From Pyropia yezoensis (lineage: Eukaryota; Rhodophyta; Bangiophyceae; Bangiales; Bangiaceae), in assembly GCA_009829735.1 (NCBI GenBank), contig CM020620.1, positions 5,510,299 through 5,574,298 of the forward strand: 64,000 bases of DNA, read 5' to 3'. Both the position numbers and the translations under genes were made by a program. Positions 1 through 10,600 of the stretch are shown in pieces. The notes beneath the pieces are model-generated. The model was not told the origin of the DNA. It saw only the letters and a program-made list of their open reading frames with translations, and searched no databases. How positions within the stretch are numbered: position 1 is the first letter of the stretch; each line of letters opens with the position of its first letter.

Positions 1-136
1 AACGTACCGGCCGCTTGGTCGGATTCATAACCTGTACCGAAGTAGGCTGGCCAGGCTTAAGCGTGGCGGGCCCCGCGGCCAGTTGCGCTCCATGAATGGA
101 GTGCAATGTGCTCTTGCCACGGATGTATCCGTGGCC

Positions 137-685
137 TTAAAAGTTGCCACGCACTTGAACGTGTGCAATCGTACCCGGACGCATAAGCGTCTTGTGGGTA
201 AGGACCAGGCGGGCGTTCCCCCCCCGGGGACACGCACACACCGCCTCCTTGTTCGGCTTGCGGCGGGGGTTTTTCTGAACCCCCCGCAGGATGGGGACGG
301 TCTCCCCCGATAAGAGGGTGACCGTCTGGTCCTCCGAGTTAATACTCTTAGTTTCGTGGTCCACGAATGTGTTCCCCAGGATAACAGGGACGCACATATT
401 CGGAACCACGCCAAAGGATATGTATGAGATTTGTTTTCCCACACAGACCCCCAGGGTGTCGCTTCCCACTATGGGGAGCCATCCCTCGTTCACATCATAA
501 AACCTTAAGGTTTCAAGGTCTCCCAGGGGTTCCATAGGGAGCCCCCGAGGTAATGCCTGCTTCCGGACGAGCGAAGGGCCACTCCCGGTATCGAGGATGG
601 CCCTCGTCGCCCATTCATATCCTTTAGTGATAAAAAGCCGTACGGCTAATTGATTAGCCGTGGGTGGTGACACTAATGCCACCAT
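137..685 (-). pseudogene. Ty3/gypsy-like pol N-terminus with aspartic protease, interrupted
   Basis: N-terminal part of a retroelement pol frame. A retropepsin active site, LDTGSGPSLV, lies near residues 31-40, and a second conserved stretch VPVILGNTFVD near residues 100-110 matches the hydrophobic-hydrophobic-Gly motif of retroviral proteases. The frame ends in TAA at 137-139, but the same frame stays open beyond the stop down to base 1 and still looks like the linker that precedes reverse transcriptase, so the stop probably inactivates the element. It lies downstream of the minus-strand gag at 823-2625. RT, RNase H and integrase would lie left of the window. An alternative is a protease-only ORF read by suppression, which I consider unlikely. 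Confidence 0.7.
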
Positions 686-822
686 CCGAGCTGCTTGTTT
701 AGCTTAGTCCTTCCCTTTAGGGCGGATCATCTTACGCTTCACCCCACGAGGTCGGGGTAAGATGCGTTTCAACACGACATCCTCTTCCCCGGGGGAGGAA
801 TCGTCCTCATCAGGCCTCCCCC

Positions 823-2625
823 TTAATCGTTTTTTGAGGAGGGGGTATCCTCAGATGAAGAGTCCTCTGACTCTTCAATATTTCCCCGGAGGCCAGGGCC
901 CCCTTTAGGGGCGCCAGAAGGCCCCCCCTCAGTGACAACCGCTACGGGCTGCGCCGTCCCCGCCGTACCTCGCGGGGTACGGCCCTCAACCCGAGCGCGC
1001 TCCTTCCGGGCTTTCTCAAACTTAGCCCGCGTCTCAACACTAAGGTCGGGACAGTGGCGCGTAAAATGCTCATGGCAATTACAAGCCAAGCAGGGGTAGC
1101 GGTTTAAACGCTCCCTCCCGGCATCAGTGCCAACTTTGGCCTTCCCCCCGTACAACGAGGGTGCCGAGGAACCGCGGGGGGTAGTGGCCACCCCCGCTGC
1201 AATGCCTTTAGAGGCATTGCGCCGAGCCCGACGCTCCGCGGCGTCTGCGGACCATTGGGCCCGCGGCTCCTCATTGCGCCGGCGACATATGTCGCCTTTG
1301 CGTTGAGCATAGCGTACCAACGCCTCTATGGGCGTGTCTGGTGTATTGAATTCACGGACATCAGTCCGTACCTCCGACCAGACCCCTTGCATAAAGCGGC
1401 CCTTACGTTGGCTCGCCGTATGAATATACCCGCAGAGCGCATTTGCGTCGCGGACGCGCCGGTAAAAGGCGGTCTCGGTTTCATCCTCCTCTTGAGCAAC
1501 GTTATTAAACGCTGCCACTTGGGATGATATAATTTCCTCATCCGCATAACTGCGGAGGAGCCAGTTAACCAGCTCCAGATACGAAGTGACCTCTCCCGCT
1601 CGTCCCCCCGCCTTAGAGGGGATAAGAGAGAGAAGCTCCTTCTTGAGTTCCCCTTTGGTAAACTCCGGAAGGAGGTACATAGCCCGACCTTCTGAGAGGT
1701 CGTTGTCATCGCTAGCCTTACGGAAGCGACTTAAGAATTCGAACACCCCCAGAGGGGGGGTCCCGTCCCAGAGGGCGTCACGCCCAAACGTGAGGGAAAT
1801 CTCTTTGCGCTTCCGGCCTAAGCCGTGAGCCATCTCTTCATCATAGCGTACGCTCTTGTTGGCGAGTGCGTAAGACTCGCAATCCAGGATACCTTTAAAG
1901 GTATCATCATCGGGTATTATCTTGAGCGGGATACCTCGCTCGGGTTCCCCGTTGCGTCCGGGGGATAGCACACGGGCCACCCGGCGGTGGGTTGAAGCGC
2001 TTAAGCGCCTCGCCCCACGTCTCTCAGGATCGACGTCACTTGCCTCTGAAGAGGAAGATGTCTGCGAATAACCGTGGGGTCGGCGGCGAGTCCGCCGACC
2101 AGATCGAGAGATTGAACCCACGACCTTATCGAGTCGAGCAGAAATTGGTGAGACCACCTCAGTCAACATCTGGCGGAAAGCCGCCAGAGGAACAGCTCCC
2201 ATCGCCGTGGAGGACGACCCCCCCACAGCGGGTACGCCCCCCAAAGGGGCGCCTCTAAAATTATCCGTATCCATACGGTCCTGGGAGGGCGATGCAAACG
2301 TACCCCCACCCGTGGGTGAGGCCCAGGCCCCCCACTCACGGGAGGTAAAGGTAGAGCGGTCGCCGAAGCCGTGGGCTGCCTCCCCATCAGGGGTCGCGCC
2401 TGGAGTGGCATGTGCCAGGCCGGGAGCCTCACCGGCGCCTGGCACTCCACCCGGAGGCAGGTCCAAACGGGACAAACTCGTGCGTTCCCGCTGAGCGGCC
2501 GACTCAACACCAGGGTTGGTCCGTGAGGCGCCACCGGGAACTTCGCCGGTGCCTGCTGTCACGTTTGACGTTTCCACAGGTGTAGGACCTCCTCCTTGAG
2601 GAGGAGCAGAAGTATCAGACTGCAT
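823..2625 (-). CDS. Gag-like protein of a Ty3/gypsy-type element
   Basis: Predicted 600-aa Gag starting at the ATG whose first base is 2625; the frame is open a little further upstream but has no earlier ATG. The N-terminal third is Gly/Pro/Ser-rich. A Ser/Arg-rich stretch and a helical capsid-like region follow, with the segment around EEDETETAFYRRVRDANALC typical of gypsy Gag capsids. Near residues 512-525 sits one zinc knuckle, CLACNCHEHFTRHC, which fits C-X2-C-X4-H-X4-C and would bind genomic RNA. The C-terminus is acidic and Ser-rich. It shares its primer binding site with the chromovirus copies at 4863 and 28567 but its Gag is clearly different, so it belongs to a related but separate family. 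Confidence 0.75.
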   Translation of the reverse strand: MQSDTSAPPQGGGPTPVETSNVTAGTGEVPGGASRTNPGVESAAQRERTSLSRLDLPPGGVPGAGEAPGLAHATPGATPDGEAAHGFGDRSTFTSREWGAWASPTGGGTFASPSQDRMDTDNFRGAPLGGVPAVGGSSSTAMGAVPLAAFRQMLTEVVSPISARLDKVVGSISRSGRRTRRRPHGYSQTSSSSEASDVDPERRGARRLSASTHRRVARVLSPGRNGEPERGIPLKIIPDDDTFKGILDCESYALANKSVRYDEEMAHGLGRKRKEISLTFGRDALWDGTPPLGVFEFLSRFRKASDDNDLSEGRAMYLLPEFTKGELKKELLSLIPSKAGGRAGEVTSYLELVNWLLRSYADEEIISSQVAAFNNVAQEEDETETAFYRRVRDANALCGYIHTASQRKGRFMQGVWSEVRTDVREFNTPDTPIEALVRYAQRKGDICRRRNEEPRAQWSADAAERRARRNASKGIAAGVATTPRGSSAPSLYGGKAKVGTDAGRERLNRYPCLACNCHEHFTRHCPDLSVETRAKFEKARKERARVEGRTPRGTAGTAQPVAVVTEGGPSGAPKGGPGLRGNIEESEDSSSEDTPSSKND

Positions 2626-2751
2626 CTTGACCCACCTGTAAAGGCTAGACAGAAAAGGTACCAAGGGTCACAACCCAACCACAGAGCACACGACCAAGAA
2701 ACCACCCGACGAAAGGAGAGGAGACTCCACCAGAAGGCGGAGCGAATCCCC

Positions 2752-2769
2752 TCCCCTGCTGCTCCACCA
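2752..2769 (-). promoter_or_regulatory. Primer binding site of the left element
   Basis: Read on the minus strand this is TGGTGGAGCAGCAGGGGA, complementary to a tRNA 3' end finishing in CCA. It lies two bases inside the LTR edge at 2772. The same 18 bases follow the 5' LTRs of both complete elements in this window. I could not assign the tRNA species. Confidence 0.7.
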
Positions 2770-2771
2770 AA

Positions 2772-3240
2772 TGTGGTGGTTACCTGGGCGTAAGCCCACA
2801 CCAACGGGGTACCTTATCCTCCTGAAGGAGATGGTGGGGAACCCGGGGTATAAACCCTGGAGTCAGAACCGCCGGAACGTAGAGCTCCACGCGAAGGTCG
2901 AAGCGTCCGGGACGGGGAACACGAGGGTAACGCAAGGATGATTTTTTGTGAGGGGGAAGCAACGGGCACAGCCCCACGCGCAGATATTCCTCTTTGGCCC
3001 GCCGGTCCAGGGCCCGCTGTGGGACCCCGGAGTGCGGGCCAACACTCCCTACACTAAACACCCAATCAAAACACTCAGAACCCTCCAACACATCTCTCCA
3101 CGCAAAACACGCTCAGTGGAGGAATCTCACTAAATCTCAGCCAGACTGGGGCGGAAGTAGCCCGCCCTAGGTAACTTCCCTTCACTGGCCAGAAGGCCAA
3201 TTCCAATCGGGCGGGCGAAATCGCTCTACCCGATATTATC
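2772..3240 (-). repeat. 5' LTR of the left element (outer end not fixed)
   Basis: Begins (plus-strand view) TGTGGTGGTTACC directly after the primer binding site. A block around 2845-2860 containing GGTATAAACCCTGGAG resembles GTTATAAACCCTCGGAG in the LTRs of the complete elements, in the same relative orientation. No second copy is in the window, so the outer boundary is only a guess at about 3200-3260. Confidence 0.4.
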
Positions 3241-4093
3241 TTATCTTTCCCCCCCATTCATGGGGGGATCCAGCGAGGATGACGTGGCGTGCCCCTCCCG
3301 AGGGAGGAGCGACCCCCTCCTGCCCCCGATTGGTCAGGGGCAGGGGTCGCCACGATCCGCCTCCCCCTGAAGGGGGATGCCCCTAGCCCGAGGGGTGCGG
3401 TAAACCCCCACACCGGCCACATCGTAGGTCGCTGAGGCGAGGGGGGGTAGGGGAGGGAACTGGGAGGCGGAGCATGATGGGGGGACGATGCGTCGTCAGG
3501 GCAGAGGTGCAGGCAGTACGTTTGGTTTGTCGCGGGGGGACACCAACGCCTGTCCAGCGTGAGGCCTATGAGCCCAGCACTTCGCAGCGATGTGACGATT
3601 GCAGAAGCCAAACATTCACTTGTGGAGTGCCTGTTCGTTTATTTGTAATGAGTCTGTTAGTTGCCAGTGTCAATCCATCCCGACTCCATTTCGGAGGGTG
3701 TGGGTCGGCTAACGAGGCGTTTCGCAAGTCTCATCAGACTTCAAAGTGTGCTTTGCATTCCCTACAATACCAGGTCAGATGCTAGTCGGGCCTCCTTCTC
3801 CAGCGGTACGTCGTCGTAGGCTGAACAGGCCTAAACGCGGCCTGGGACTGACATGCTGCCACGCCCAAGTGCTTGTACGATGCTTGACAAGTGCTGTTGG
3901 ATGGTCCTGAAAGACGGCAGAACACACTTTTTTCTACATCTTCTGGTACGCACCGTCGCTGCGCGTCTTGTCATACCATCGTAATCGTGTGGGAGCGACG
4001 TCTAGATGCATTTGACAAGCCTCAGAGAAAAAGACAATGAAGAATCGGCCTGTATGGGGGCGTGGAGGGGGGTTCAGGGGGCCACTTGACAAG

Positions 4094-4134
4094 CCACGGA
4101 CAAGCTTTTCCGGGGAAACACCGGCTTGTCGTGG
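4094..4134. repeat. Short inverted repeat
   Basis: CCACGGACAAGC (4094-4105) and GCTTGTCGTGG (4124-4134) are reverse complements except for one unpaired base, with an 18-base loop. Possibly the remnant of a small foldback element; function unknown. Confidence 0.55.
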
Positions 4135-4159
4135 ATCCCGCTTTAAGGATCACTGCGCT

Positions 4160-4331
4160 GGGCGGTGCCCCGGCGCGAGTGTTAGGGGTCCCTTGGATCC
4201 CTACAATAAGTACAGGCACCTCTGCGCCGCGGACGGCGCGGCGACTACCGCGACGGTTGTGGTGAATGCCACGGCCCGCAGTCACTGTGGGGATCTTAGG
4301 GATCCCCAACACTCGCGTCGGGGCACCGCCC
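4160..4331. repeat. Long imperfect inverted repeat (foldback)
   Basis: The arm at about 4160-4203 is the reverse complement of about 4288-4331 over some 43 bases with few mismatches. It includes GGGCGGTGCCCCGGCGCGAG on the left and its partner on the right. Weaker pairing may continue inward for another 15-20 bases around a GC-rich centre. No coding capacity is visible inside. It could be a MITE or foldback element, or an RNA hairpin; no target duplication was identified. Confidence 0.6.
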
Positions 4332-4862
4332 AGGCGAGACGGTGGCATACGGTGCTACCGGTGGCAAAGCACGCACACGTGGAGCCCTCACTGGGTAGCC
4401 ACGTGGCTATCCACACGGCCCTGGGCCGATGGGTCCCGCCGGGAACCTTCGGCTCTTCCGGGAACGGGGTGACCCGAGACCGGCACCGGTATCTCCCCGG
4501 AGAAATGGAATTGGGTGGGCGAAGCCCAATCCACTTGCATGGGTCTTACCCCCGCTAATGGGGATACTTTGATTTTTTGATTTTTCGCACTGTCGAGGGT
4601 TTATTGTTGTAATTCCTTTGGCGCCACTGCCCCGCTGGTTGGGATGACCCGTGGGAGAGGGTCGGGGAGATTCCTGCTGGCACCGCTGGCTTGCGATATG
4701 ATTGGCCTGCACGTGGCCCGAGGTGTAGGGTTGCTGGGTGCGGGGAGAAGGGGGTATATGTGCGTGCAGGGGGTGCTCGTTGCTTGTCCCCTTCGTAAAG
4801 GTAGACTTGTGTGTGCGTGGATACTGCCATCCTGGTGCGTGCTCGTCACGTTTCAGACAGCC

Positions 4863-5225
4863 TGTAGCATTATGGTTGTCCGTATTGTGACCCTAATATT
4901 AGGGGGGCTACTTCTAATCCTTAACTTCCAATTTGAGAGTCCGAGCTGGTCACGGTATCTATAAGTTACGTATGACCAGAGGGACTTGCATCTTGGGGTG
5001 GAGGGTAGTTAGTAGTGTCTCCGAGGGTTTATAACGAGGGGGCCGGTGGCGAATCCACCGCCGGCCAAGGTAGAACAACAAACCCCTCCCATTTGGGCTC
5101 CCATCTTGGTCCCGTGGCTTGCGCTCCAAGGACAGCAACCTTGGCCTCCCGGTGACGTTGGTGCCGATCCCCCTTGGTGAGTGTTCCCTGAGAGTGGACG
5201 TGCGACGGATTCCTATTGTGCTACA
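4863..5225 (+). repeat. 5' LTR, chromovirus copy 1
   Basis: 363 bp, TGTAGC...GCTACA with 6-bp inverted ends. A TTTATAA sequence at 5028-5034 is a candidate TATA-like element in sense orientation; its use is unproven. It is followed by one T and then the primer binding site. Confidence 0.95.
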
Positions 5226-5226
5226 T

Positions 5227-5244
5227 TGGTGGAGCAGCAGGGGA
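5227..5244 (+). promoter_or_regulatory. Primer binding site, copy 1
   Basis: TGGTGGAGCAGCAGGGGA, starting two bases after the LTR end, is complementary to a tRNA 3' terminus ending in CCA. It is identical in the other two elements of the window. Confidence 0.8.
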
Positions 5245-5450
5245 CGGGTTTCCGTCACCCTTGTGGTGACGCCGTCTTCGGCCCTGGCACACGGATAGGG
5301 ATCCGGTCCTTTTCTTGTACTCGTGGTGTTGCGACCTGATCGATTGTGTTGAGCTTTTACCTGTGACTGTGACCTACTGTTACTCTCCCCAATCTACCCC
5401 CTCGCTCTCTTATTCGTGGTGGTCGTTGCGTCGGTTGACTGATTGTGACT

Positions 5451-7634
5451 ATGTCTACCCAAGAGACGGGGAACGTTCAAGATGACGGATCGGCGTCGAC
5501 GCCGACTCCGGAGGTGACTACGGGAACCGGGATCGGGAACCCGATCGATAACATTGAGACGCCAATGCTTTCCGGTGCCGGATCGACGTTTGGCACGGCT
5601 CGGACGGCAGGAGGCGGGGGCCCGCCTCAACTGTCGTCGACCGACCTCACTCCGCCGCCTCCTTCACCAGGGGATTCCCTGATGGCATCATTGGCCCGCA
5701 TCGAGGCCCGGTTTTCCGGGCTCGACGCCCGTCAAGATCGGACGGAGGACGCAATGGCAGTGTTGATGTCAACACGGCACACGACGGGACCCCGTCGTGT
5801 TCCTCCCACACCGGTACGGTTCGAACCGGCCGGACTACTGTCGGAGTCCACCAGGGTCAATCCCGGGGTTGCTACTCCTGGACAACCCCCGGACACAATG
5901 GGGTATGGGTCCGACTCGTCGGCAGAGTTGGAACGGAGTCACACGGAGCGATACGCTCGGAGCACCCGAAGCGGACTCCGCGGACACGACCCGGCAGATA
6001 CGTACGCCGGGGGAGAGTCGGTTATTGGGGGAGGGGGTACCCTCTCGCAGTACCCCCACGACGAAGGAGGCCCGGCAACTCGGGTTCCCGAGGTGCCGAC
6101 GCCAGAAGTACCATCTTCAGTGGTGGAAGCTATGACCGCGCAGGTAACTGCGAGCCTACTGAAGCGGATGGAGTCCGATGAGTTCGCTCATCAACTGGCT
6201 AAGCGACTGGATATCCAGGACGCTGACACGGAGATCGTCAACGAGGTCTTCCGGTCGGTTCTTACTCCGGAACGTTATCGTTTGGAGGACCGCTCTACCA
6301 CCGTATCGGAATCGATGCGTAATACGTCGCATCGGGCGATCCGCTCTATGCAGACCCTTATGAAGGGAGTCCCTATGTTCGGGGGGCCGAACGGACGCCC
6401 GTTGGCAGTCATCGGCTTCTTGACTAGCTTCAAGGCAGCCGCAGACATGGCGCTCGTTAACGAGGGGCTGGCCCTGGAGATCCTCCCGTTCTTTGTTGAT
6501 GAACGGGTGCGAGGCATTCTTCGCCAGGCATCCCCGATGCCGGGAATGAGGGTCGCGGCCACCCCCATGGATTACCGTGGGATATTGAAGGAGCTGCTGA
6601 GCAGCTACCTCAGTGAGGACAAGTGCGAGGACCACTATCGGGCCCTTCGCACTGCCACCGCCCAGTCCTGGGAGGATGAGGAGATGTTTGGACGCCGGAT
6701 CCAAGAGCTCGACTACGAGCTGGGGAAGCTCCTCGGAGAAGGGGAGCTACGGGCCATCCTGTTCGCAGGAGTACCCAACTACGTGCGGATATCCGCACGG
6801 GGCGCCAACACGGCACGGACGAACTTCAGTCGACTGATGCATATGTGCAAGTCCCTAGGGGACGCCTACCGGGTTCTACACCCGGAGTGTGCCTTGGCCC
6901 CGAAGCCCAAGGGTGAGGGAGGCAAGCCCAGTCTTACCCCGGTACCGAGGCAAGAGAAGGTGGAACGTAAGGCCGCACCAGTACTGGTGGCGACCGAACA
7001 TACCCCTATTGGTGAGGGTGACCCTCTAGTCGACCAACAGGGCCACCTGTTGCTACCGGCGACGCCGGTGATTGATGAACATGGTACGGTAGCGTACATC
7101 GCCCCGGCTGGAACCCAGTTCCAGGTCAACGAAGGAACGGGACGGCGCGTCCCGTATGTGCGGACTACGGGGTACTCCCCGGTGACGGGTAACCCTCACC
7201 AACCCTTGCCAACATGGGCGGTGCGCACGGAGGCACCCCCGCAGATTGCGGGCCGACCCAACCGGTTGGGGGAGTCCATGTTCCGGTTGACCCAAGGACC
7301 CAAGGCCTACCAGGGAGCAGGCACTCGGGCGCCCGAGGGAGGCAACCGTAGCTACGGGGCTACCCCGATGCGACCTCAAGGGGGGACCGGCACGTCCGGG
7401 TGTATGTTGTGTGGGGATCCCCAGCACTGGGTGTCTTCCTGCCCACTCATCCCCGAGGAGTCTCGGCGGGCAGCGGCGCAACGCAAGGCATCTACCGGGG
7501 GGTATCCCGCCCGAGCACCCGGAACCGCACCGGGTAGGCAGCCAGCTCCAGGTGGAGTACTGGCCGTCGAGGGGGCACCTCCTCAGCCGGATGTCCCGGC
7601 GGACAGCACCCTACCAAGGGCGGGAAACGAGTAA
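5451..7634 (+). CDS. gag: Chromovirus Gag, copy 1
   Basis: Predicted 727-aa Gag. The ATG at 5451 is chosen because the only in-frame codon before it that could start is GTG at 5445. Residues 1-220 are low-complexity and Gly/Pro/Ser-rich. A helical capsid-like core covers roughly residues 230-480 and includes the stretch around WEDEEMFGRRIQELDYELG. One CCHC zinc knuckle, CMLCGDPQHWVSSC, lies at about residues 651-664 and should bind RNA. It forms the particle in which reverse transcription occurs. Pol starts 8 bases after its stop codon in another frame (-1/+2), so Pol is made by reinitiation or by frameshifting rather than simple fusion. The frame is intact and almost identical to copy 2. Confidence 0.9.
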   Translation: MSTQETGNVQDDGSASTPTPEVTTGTGIGNPIDNIETPMLSGAGSTFGTARTAGGGGPPQLSSTDLTPPPPSPGDSLMASLARIEARFSGLDARQDRTEDAMAVLMSTRHTTGPRRVPPTPVRFEPAGLLSESTRVNPGVATPGQPPDTMGYGSDSSAELERSHTERYARSTRSGLRGHDPADTYAGGESVIGGGGTLSQYPHDEGGPATRVPEVPTPEVPSSVVEAMTAQVTASLLKRMESDEFAHQLAKRLDIQDADTEIVNEVFRSVLTPERYRLEDRSTTVSESMRNTSHRAIRSMQTLMKGVPMFGGPNGRPLAVIGFLTSFKAAADMALVNEGLALEILPFFVDERVRGILRQASPMPGMRVAATPMDYRGILKELLSSYLSEDKCEDHYRALRTATAQSWEDEEMFGRRIQELDYELGKLLGEGELRAILFAGVPNYVRISARGANTARTNFSRLMHMCKSLGDAYRVLHPECALAPKPKGEGGKPSLTPVPRQEKVERKAAPVLVATEHTPIGEGDPLVDQQGHLLLPATPVIDEHGTVAYIAPAGTQFQVNEGTGRRVPYVRTTGYSPVTGNPHQPLPTWAVRTEAPPQIAGRPNRLGESMFRLTQGPKAYQGAGTRAPEGGNRSYGATPMRPQGGTGTSGCMLCGDPQHWVSSCPLIPEESRRAAAQRKASTGGYPARAPGTAPGRQPAPGGVLAVEGAPPQPDVPADSTLPRAGNE

Positions 7635-7642
7635 GAGGAAGG

Positions 7643-10600
7643 ATGACCGGGGGGCGCTGGGGTCACCCAAGCAAGCCACCCCGGAGTACCGCGGGGAAAG
7701 CCCCACGGAGAGCGCGGTTGAGCCGACGCCGCATCAACCCCCGGGTACACCTTCCGACCCCGACGACACGGCGTCAGGGGATTGATGACCAACCTCCGAG
7801 GTTGGGAGGAGAGGACGGGAAGCCCCTTCACGTTGAACCAGACAAGGGCCCTGTTCAGGATGCCCGAGCTACACCGGATATCGGTGTAGGACATGTGTTG
7901 TTTACCTTGGAGAACTTCAAGGTATCAGCCACACTGGGGGTTGACCCCCAGTCGACACGATCGTACTACCCTGTACTGGACACAGGGGCTGGACCCAACC
8001 TTATCCGGAAGGATACCCTCCCGGACAAGTGGCTTCCACGAGTCAGAGTGACTCGGGGACCCACCATCAAGGACGCGAATGGTCGACTCATTCGTACGAC
8101 CGCAGCGATGTCGCTGCAGGTTACCATCGGGGATCTCACCACGGAAGTTGACTTCCTGGTATGTGAAACGCTATCGGTGCCCTGCATACTGGGGTGCACC
8201 TTCATCAACGTTCACGTTGATGCAATCCGGCCAGGCCGGAGGACCGTCGAGCTTCAAGAAGCCGACGGGACGAAGCGAGGACACACGGCTATCGTCAGGG
8301 ACCTGACGCTACAAGGAAGCCACGTTAACGTGGCTGAGGTGTACGCAAGCGTCGAGCCGAAGACACTTCGGTTGGCCGAGCGAACTCGCTTTGAGCCGTT
8401 GTCAGAGACAGTCCTCCCGGTTAACTGCGACCTCGCAGGCATCTGCAGAGTCCAGTCCAACCTACGGACGTACAAGCGCCATGGGTTGACCATGGCCAAC
8501 GGTCTCATAGACCTCCCAGCAGGAGGGTCGTCCCTCCTAGTGATGGCGAACTACCGCCGTAAGGCAGTCACCCTCCCGAAGGGAACTATCCTCGGGATTG
8601 CCGAACTCTACGAAGGAGATATCCTTACCCCTGATAAGGAAGGTCAAGTGGAACCACTTGAAGTACTGGCGGTCGCCGAGACCACCGAGCGACAGCAACC
8701 CGATGACGGGAAGCCTAACCCATCGGCGGCTCCGGCGGACCTGCCGCCAAAGGACCAAGAGGCCTTGAAGGCACTGGCCGAGGCTGACCTCGACCACCTT
8801 CCCCCTTCGGTAGCCGAAGGGGTACGACGGATGCTAAGAAAGCATGACGTTATGTGGACAGGCGGGGCCTTGGGGACCATTGGGGCAACCCAACATCGTA
8901 TAGACCTGGTACCAGGCGCACGACCCGCCCGCTCACAACCGCACCGAGCGGGACCTATGCAACGAGAGATCGTTGATGGAGAAGTGAAGAGGATGAGTGA
9001 AGCTAAGGTGATCCGACCTTCGATGTCGGAATGGGGTGCCCCAGTCGTTATTGTGCCGAAGAAGGATCAAACCCCTCGGTTTTGCATCGATTATCGACGC
9101 CTCAACTTGGTTACCAAGAAGGACTCATACCCTTTACCAAGGATGGATGAATGCATCGACTCCCTGGGGGAGGCTACGGTGTTTACCACCATCGACTGCA
9201 ATGCCGGATACTGGCAGATCCCGGTGGCGGACGAGGATATCCCCAAGACGGCATTCGTCTGTCACAGTGGAGTGTACGAGTTCCTAAGGATGCCCTTCGG
9301 ATTGTCCAACGCCCCCGCTACATTCCAGCGGGCTATCGACATCATACTGTCTGGGGTGAAGTGGCGTAACTGCCTAGTGTACCTCGATGACGTCATCGTC
9401 TTCTCGCGTAACATGGATGACCATGTACAACATGTTGACGAGGTACTTACCCTCTTGAGGAACGCCGGGGTAACCCTGCGTCTGAAGAAGTGCGCCTTCT
9501 TCCAACAGACGGTCGAATATCTGGGCCACCAGATAACCCCCGGTAAACTAGGGGTACTCGAAGCCAATACCCGGGCACTCCGGGATGCCCGGTTCCCTAA
9601 CACCCAGACGCAGCTCAAGAGCTTCCTGGGAATGTGCAATGTATACCGACGGTTCGTCAAGGACTTCGCTCGGATAGCTAAACCGTTAACGGTTCTTACG
9701 AGCAGTACCTTACCCAAGGTACTCCAACCCCCTTCGCCTAGCGAAGAGGAGGCATTCGAGTCGCTGAAGCGAGCCCTACTAGCCCCACCCGTCCTTGCGT
9801 TACCGCATAGACGGGGTACCTTCGTCATCGATGTCGATGCGTGTGATACACAAGTGGGATGCACCCTGTTACAGGGAGAGACGTTGATCGGTACCGATAA
9901 CGTTATCCCGGACCTACGTCCGGTAGGGTACTTCAGCCGGACACTCAACCCGGCTGAGCGGAACTATAGTGCCACCGAGCGTGAATGCCTCGGAGTTATA
10001 TGGGCAGTGCAACTGCTCCGTCCATACCTGGAGGGCTCCAGGTTCATCGTGAGGTCCGACCACGAACCCCTACGATGGCTCCTCAACCTTGGTGACAAGG
10101 ATTCCGATAGCCATGGGAAGCTAGCCCGATGGAGGCTGAAGATGGCCGAGCACGACTACCGCACGGTGTATAAGGCTGGGTCAACCCACCACCTCGGAGA
10201 CGCGTTGTCTCGACTCGACACCCCGAGCGGGGATACCCGCCCGGTGGACGAGGACATCCCGGTAGTACCGGTGTGCATGGTGGGTAATGCTACCCAGGGT
10301 ATGGCTGACCATACCATGGCACACCTTGCGTGCCCATTGACCCTCGCGGACTTCCGCGAGGCACAGGCCAACGACGATGACTGTAGACGTCATCGTGCTA
10401 ACCTCCTGGCCGGTACGGCCGGCATCTTCTCCGAGAACGAAGACGGACTCATATACCGGCGGGCACCCGCCGATGGACGACATCAAGTCGTGGTTCCCGT
10501 GTCCTTACGGCAAGCCGTCATGAAACGAGAACATGAGAACCCTACAGCCGGACACCCGGGGGGTTCACGTATGTTCGCAGCAATGCGAAGGTTCTTCTAC

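Larger units (their letters stand above)
3241..4857. other. Gene-free stretch with two inverted repeats
   Basis: Open frames here are short, overlap on both strands and match no family I recognise. Composition is mixed, with G-rich tracts near 3430-3480. The only structure seen is the pair of inverted repeats listed separately. It is the left flank of the chromovirus insertion at 4863. Confidence 0.5.
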
